From Bacteroidota bacterium (GTDB lineage: Bacteria > Bacteroidota > Bacteroidia > Flavobacteriales_F > PHOS-HE28): 36,372 nucleotides of DNA. This document shows, one piece after another, positions 33,903 to 36,372 of this stretch (the first letter of the stretch is position 1; each line of letters opens with the position of its first letter). The notes beneath the pieces are model-generated. The model worked only from the letters and a program-made list of their open reading frames with translations, made no database searches and had not been told where the DNA came from. Location of the stretch: positions 1-36,372 of the forward strand of contig JAFDZE010000063.1 of assembly GCA_018267155.1 (NCBI GenBank), read 5' to 3'. Both the position numbers and the translations under genes were made by a program.

Positions 33903-33943
33903 ATCCCTGCATTTTTACAATAGAATTATAAATTTGCAGGGAT
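33903..33943 (+). promoter_or_regulatory. -7 element inside a 9-bp inverted repeat at a leaderless start
   Basis: TAAATTTG (33929-33936) matches the -7 consensus TAnnTTTG and ends 5 bases before ATG 33942. The arms ATCCCTGCA (33903-33911) and TGCAGGGAT (33935-33943) are perfect inverted copies whose centres are about 32 bases apart, three helical turns, and the right arm overlaps both the -7 box and the start codon. This is the layout of an operator or autoregulatory site. The DNA here is much more AT-rich than the flanks. Confidence 0.5.
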
Positions 33944-35120
33944 GGCACACAATCCCTTGATAGACAGAGGGCTTCTTGTCGTTGTACTGGACCGACTGCA
34001 CCACTTCCCCGCAGCAGCCATTCTGGGCCCCCGGCAAATCGGCAAGACCACACTCGCACGCATGGTGGCGGAGCGCGTTGGCAGGCCGGTGTTGTGGCTC
34101 GATCTGGAGCGCCCTTCGGATCGCGCTCTCCTGACGGATCCGTACGCCTACCTGCCGCAACATGCCGACAAATTGGTAGTGATCGACGAGGTGCAGCGCA
34201 TGCCCGAGGTGTTCCAGGCGCTTCGCGTGCTGATCGACGAGCGCCGCCGCCCGGGGCGCTTCCTGCTGTTGGGCTCCTCATCGCCCGAGATCGTGCGCCG
34301 CGCTGCCGAATCGCTGGCAGGCCGCATCGCATACATGGACCTCTATCCGCTCAACATGCTGGAAGTCGGCATGGACCACGCACATGACCTGTGGCTGCGT
34401 GGTGGTTACCCCGATGCCTTCCTGGCCCCTTCGAACGGACAGGCGGCCCATGTGCAGCTGGCCATTCTACGTTCGTTGGTGGAGCGCGATCTGCCCCAAC
34501 TCGGCCTACCCGCCGCGCCGGAGGTCACGTTCACGCTCCTGCGCATGCTGGCATCGGTGCATGGCCAGCCGCTCAACATGAGCATGCTGGCCAAGTCCAT
34601 GGGCCTCACGGTGAGCACCGTGCGTACCTACATCGAATTCTTCGCGCAGGCGTACATCGTTTTCCGCTTGTACAGCCACCACACCAACACGCGCAAGCGG
34701 ATCACCAAGGCGCCTAAACTGTACATCACCGACAGCGGCCTGCTGCATGCGCTGCTCAACATCACGGAATTGGACCAGCTCCGCGCCACGGCCCTCATCG
34801 GGCTTTCGTGGGAGGGCTTCGTGGTGCAACAGGTACGAGCGTGGGTGGGCGGCAGGGCCGAACTGCACTACTTCCGCACACAGGACGGGGCCGAGCTCGA
34901 CCTGGTGATCACCCAGGGCACGCGGCCCATGGCGGCCATCGAGATCAAGACCACCGATGCTCCCACCTTGAGTCGCGGCAACCGCTTCGCCTTTGATGCG
35001 GTGGGCGCTCCCGTTGCGCTGATCTGCACACCAACTGCGCAGGACCATGCGCATGGCGGCGGGGTCCAGGTGTGCTCCTTGGGCACGCTGTGGGCGCATC
35101 TGGACCAGGCGCTGCGGTGA
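33942..35120 (+). CDS. AAA_14 / DUF4143 family ATPase
   Basis: 392 aa. Walker A GPRQIGKTTL (Gly29-Lys35-Thr36), Walker B KLVVIDEVQ (Asp82-Glu83), sensor region FLLLGSSSPEIV, then a winged-helix (LAKSMGLTVSTVRTYIEFF) and the DUF4143 C-terminal region. The C-terminus also keeps a PD-(D/E)XK-like pattern: Glu291, Glu318-x-Asp320 and Glu334-x-Lys336, so a nuclease-like fold is possible. The family is widespread in accessory DNA and its biological role is not settled. Start ATG 33942 is directly at the predicted transcript start, so it is probably leaderless. GC content is like the host. Confidence 0.9.
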   Translation: MAHNPLIDRGLLVVVLDRLHHFPAAAILGPRQIGKTTLARMVAERVGRPVLWLDLERPSDRALLTDPYAYLPQHADKLVVIDEVQRMPEVFQALRVLIDERRRPGRFLLLGSSSPEIVRRAAESLAGRIAYMDLYPLNMLEVGMDHAHDLWLRGGYPDAFLAPSNGQAAHVQLAILRSLVERDLPQLGLPAAPEVTFTLLRMLASVHGQPLNMSMLAKSMGLTVSTVRTYIEFFAQAYIVFRLYSHHTNTRKRITKAPKLYITDSGLLHALLNITELDQLRATALIGLSWEGFVVQQVRAWVGGRAELHYFRTQDGAELDLVITQGTRPMAAIEIKTTDAPTLSRGNRFAFDAVGAPVALICTPTAQDHAHGGGVQVCSLGTLWAHLDQALR

Positions 35121-35156
35121 TGGTCCTCCCGCGCGACTTGGCGCAGCACCGTGCAG

Positions 35157-35240
35157 GCGGCTATATTGGCGGCTGGGTTCGTAAAAGGCACACCCGTTCG
35201 GCGGATGAACGAAGATCTACGTCGATTCAACGTTAGCCGC
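35157..35240 (+). other. attC-like recombination site (left end of the AT-rich cassette)
   Basis: GCGGCTA at 35157-35163 pairs with TAGCCGC at 35234-35240, the latter inside AACGTTAGCCGC, which has the GTTAGSC form of integron attC core sites. Between them lie smaller stems such as CGTTC/GAACG (35195-35211). Size (84 bases) and ends fit an attC, but the left core reads GGCTATA rather than GGCTAAC, so it may be decayed or only a look-alike. No integrase is in the window. Confidence 0.4.
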
Positions 35241-35254
35241 AATTAAAACAGACC

Positions 35255-36295
35255 ATGAGTGTTGAGATAACTTTATATACTAAAAAATCAACCAAGACGG
35301 GATTGATAAAATTTCTGTCAGCAAATAATTTTAAGAAAGCTAGACATTTCATTGATGAGATGAACACGCCTGAGAGGATTGGTTTTATGTGGTTTGAATA
35401 TGACAACTATGAATCAACAACTGGTGTGGAGGCAACAGTAATAAAAATATCAGAGGAAGATAGATATAAATATAATTGCTCTGATTGGATATTACACACA
35501 AGAACACGAGCCAGTGGGTCATTTGAGGATAAACAGAAGCAGAATGAAATAATAAAAACTGCAAGACAGCAATTTGGAGGAACATTATACAACGATTGGT
35601 ACGGAACAAATAAATATACCAATTTAGATGACTACAGGAAGTTTTCTGCACTTGAAAAGGGTATATCAATTATAGCCAACGGTTCTTTGGAGAAACTCTC
35701 ACAAATAAGAAATTGCCTAAATGATTATAGGAACGAAATGTCAGAGACCCTGGCAAACATAAAACCAGAAAGTATGCGAACAATGCTTGTTTCAATAGAC
35801 CCAAGTATTGTTCTTTACAACAGTTTAATGCCTTTTCTAGTTTCTGTAATTGAATATTTTTTCGGACAAATCTTTGCAAATTATATAAAATACCATGAAT
35901 CTTCAAGGCGTATGTTAGCCGAAGAAAAAGTAAAGATTGAAATATCAGACGTTATAAGCATCTTAAAAAGTGAAGATTCCCTTGAACAAATTGTGATGAA
36001 GTCTTACAATTTTCAAAATCTTGACTCAATCAACAAAGCATTCAAAAAATACACCTCCATTGATATCAACGAAACTTTAAGTCAAAAGAAGAAAGTTAGC
36101 GGAAAGATAATTAGGGTTTTGACAAACCTAGAGGCCATATTGAACGCAAGACATAAGTTTGTTCACGAACTTGACATTGATTACTGTTTATCCAAAGAAA
36201 AATATTTAGTCAATGTTTCAACGGTGGAAAAGGCGATAGAGTTGACTATTCAACGAATTAAGAAAGATGGATTGAATATTGAAATTGAACACTAG
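35255..36295 (+). CDS. AT-rich accessory gene with HEPN-type RX4H motif
   Basis: 346 aa soluble protein, no signal peptide. The N-terminal ~110 residues are mixed alpha/beta and unrecognised. From about residue 125 it is helical (EKGISIIANGSLEKLSQIRNCL, then EQIVMKSYNFQNLDSINKAF). The C-terminal helix holds Arg299-His-Lys-Phe-Val-His304, an RX4H motif preceded by ILNA and followed by ELDID, as in HEPN ribonucleases of the RiboL-PSP / MAE_28990 class, where Arg and His are catalytic. HEPN proteins often act in defence, toxin-antitoxin or stress RNA cleavage, but no antitoxin partner is visible. Codon use and about 35% G+C (two lines counted) differ sharply from neighbours, a sign of transfer. 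ATG 35255 follows GCAATTAAAACAGACC with no clear ribosome site. Confidence 0.8.
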   Translation: MSVEITLYTKKSTKTGLIKFLSANNFKKARHFIDEMNTPERIGFMWFEYDNYESTTGVEATVIKISEEDRYKYNCSDWILHTRTRASGSFEDKQKQNEIIKTARQQFGGTLYNDWYGTNKYTNLDDYRKFSALEKGISIIANGSLEKLSQIRNCLNDYRNEMSETLANIKPESMRTMLVSIDPSIVLYNSLMPFLVSVIEYFFGQIFANYIKYHESSRRMLAEEKVKIEISDVISILKSEDSLEQIVMKSYNFQNLDSINKAFKKYTSIDINETLSQKKKVSGKIIRVLTNLEAILNARHKFVHELDIDYCLSKEKYLVNVSTVEKAIELTIQRIKKDGLNIEIEH

Positions 36296-36297
36296 CA

Positions 36298-36372
36298 GCG
36301 GCTAACACGGTTTTTGCGTCAGGAGGGCTGACGTGCAATCTTGGAACTTTGTGCTCCGAAACCCGCCCGAAC
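36298..36372 (+). other. Partial attC-like site at the right window edge
   Basis: GCGGCTAAC (36298-36306) starts 3 bases after the HEPN-gene stop codon. Then GGTTT (36309-36313) can pair with AAACC (36359-36363) leaving one bulged C before the outer CG pair, and CGTCAG/CTGACG form an inner hairpin at 36317-36333. The window ends in CCGAAC, just where the matching GTTAGCCGC core would be expected. This folds more like a real attC than the left site does. Confidence 0.45.

Larger units (their letters stand above)
35233..36372 (+). mobile_element. Putative integron-type gene cassette (right end cut off)
   Basis: One AT-rich gene fills the DNA between GTTAGCCGC at 35232-35240 and GCGGCTAAC at 36298-36306, as a single-gene cassette would. 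The abrupt fall from about 60% to about 35% G+C at the left boundary supports a recent arrival. The cassette boundary would be after the first G of GTTAGCC. Confidence 0.4.

Overview
The window (36,372 bp, mostly about 60% G+C) reads as chromosome of a high-GC member of the Bacteroidota, probably Flavobacteriales-like. Three things point there: secreted proteins ending in type A and type B (CHU_C / gliding-motility) type IX secretion sorting domains, core genes with Bacteroidota-type sequence, and a recurring Bacteroidota -7 promoter element (TAnnTTYG) placed very close to start codons. I found no rRNA, tRNA or CRISPR. Species and strain cannot be named from the sequence alone.

Layout. (1) 1-2353: end of a SUF iron-sulfur locus: partial sufS, sufE and a DUF59/SufT-like gene, interrupted by a four-helix-bundle (23S-IVS-type) gene that is bracketed by complementary repeats. 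(2) 2424-3461: a secreted beta-propeller-like protein with a type A sorting tail. (3) 3467-6010 (minus): an M17 leucyl aminopeptidase, then pdxA (vitamin B6). (4) 6181-13688 (plus): an 877-aa type B-sorted surface protein overlapping ribE (riboflavin synthase), then polA, an unknown lipoprotein and a small exported protein. (5) 13857-18181 (minus): a membrane polyprenyl-phosphate sugar-1-phosphate transferase between two Wzi-like outer-membrane proteins. (6) 18264-21693: a small SseB-like protein facing a minus-strand set cysQ, gmd, fcl (PAP phosphatase and GDP-L-fucose synthesis). Regions 5 and 6 look like surface-polysaccharide functions. (7) 21755-26169 (minus): two coupled amidohydrolase-superfamily genes carrying three amidohydrolase domains, only one of which keeps the metal ligands. 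(8) 26335-30727 (plus): a four-helix membrane protein with conserved histidines, a lipoprotein cytochrome c, the ribosome-associated GTPase hflX, and a class A penicillin-binding protein. (9) 30786-33817: an MsbA-like ABC exporter diverging from rbfA and a methyltransferase. (10) 33942-36372: accessory DNA with a probably leaderless AAA_14/DUF4143 ATPase, then a sharply AT-rich gene with a HEPN-type RX4H motif lying between GTTAGCCGC/GCGGCTAAC repeats that look like integron attC ends. The last repeat is cut by the window edge.

Most neighbours on one strand overlap by 1-4 bases (ATGA or TGATG), so translational coupling is common. There is no gene-free stretch above about 170 bases. The items I consider most worth attention are the IVS-like element in the suf operon, the HEPN cassette with attC-like ends, the inactive-looking amidohydrolase domains, the Wzi / sugar transferase / Wzi arrangement, and the repeated -7 element with almost no 5' leader.
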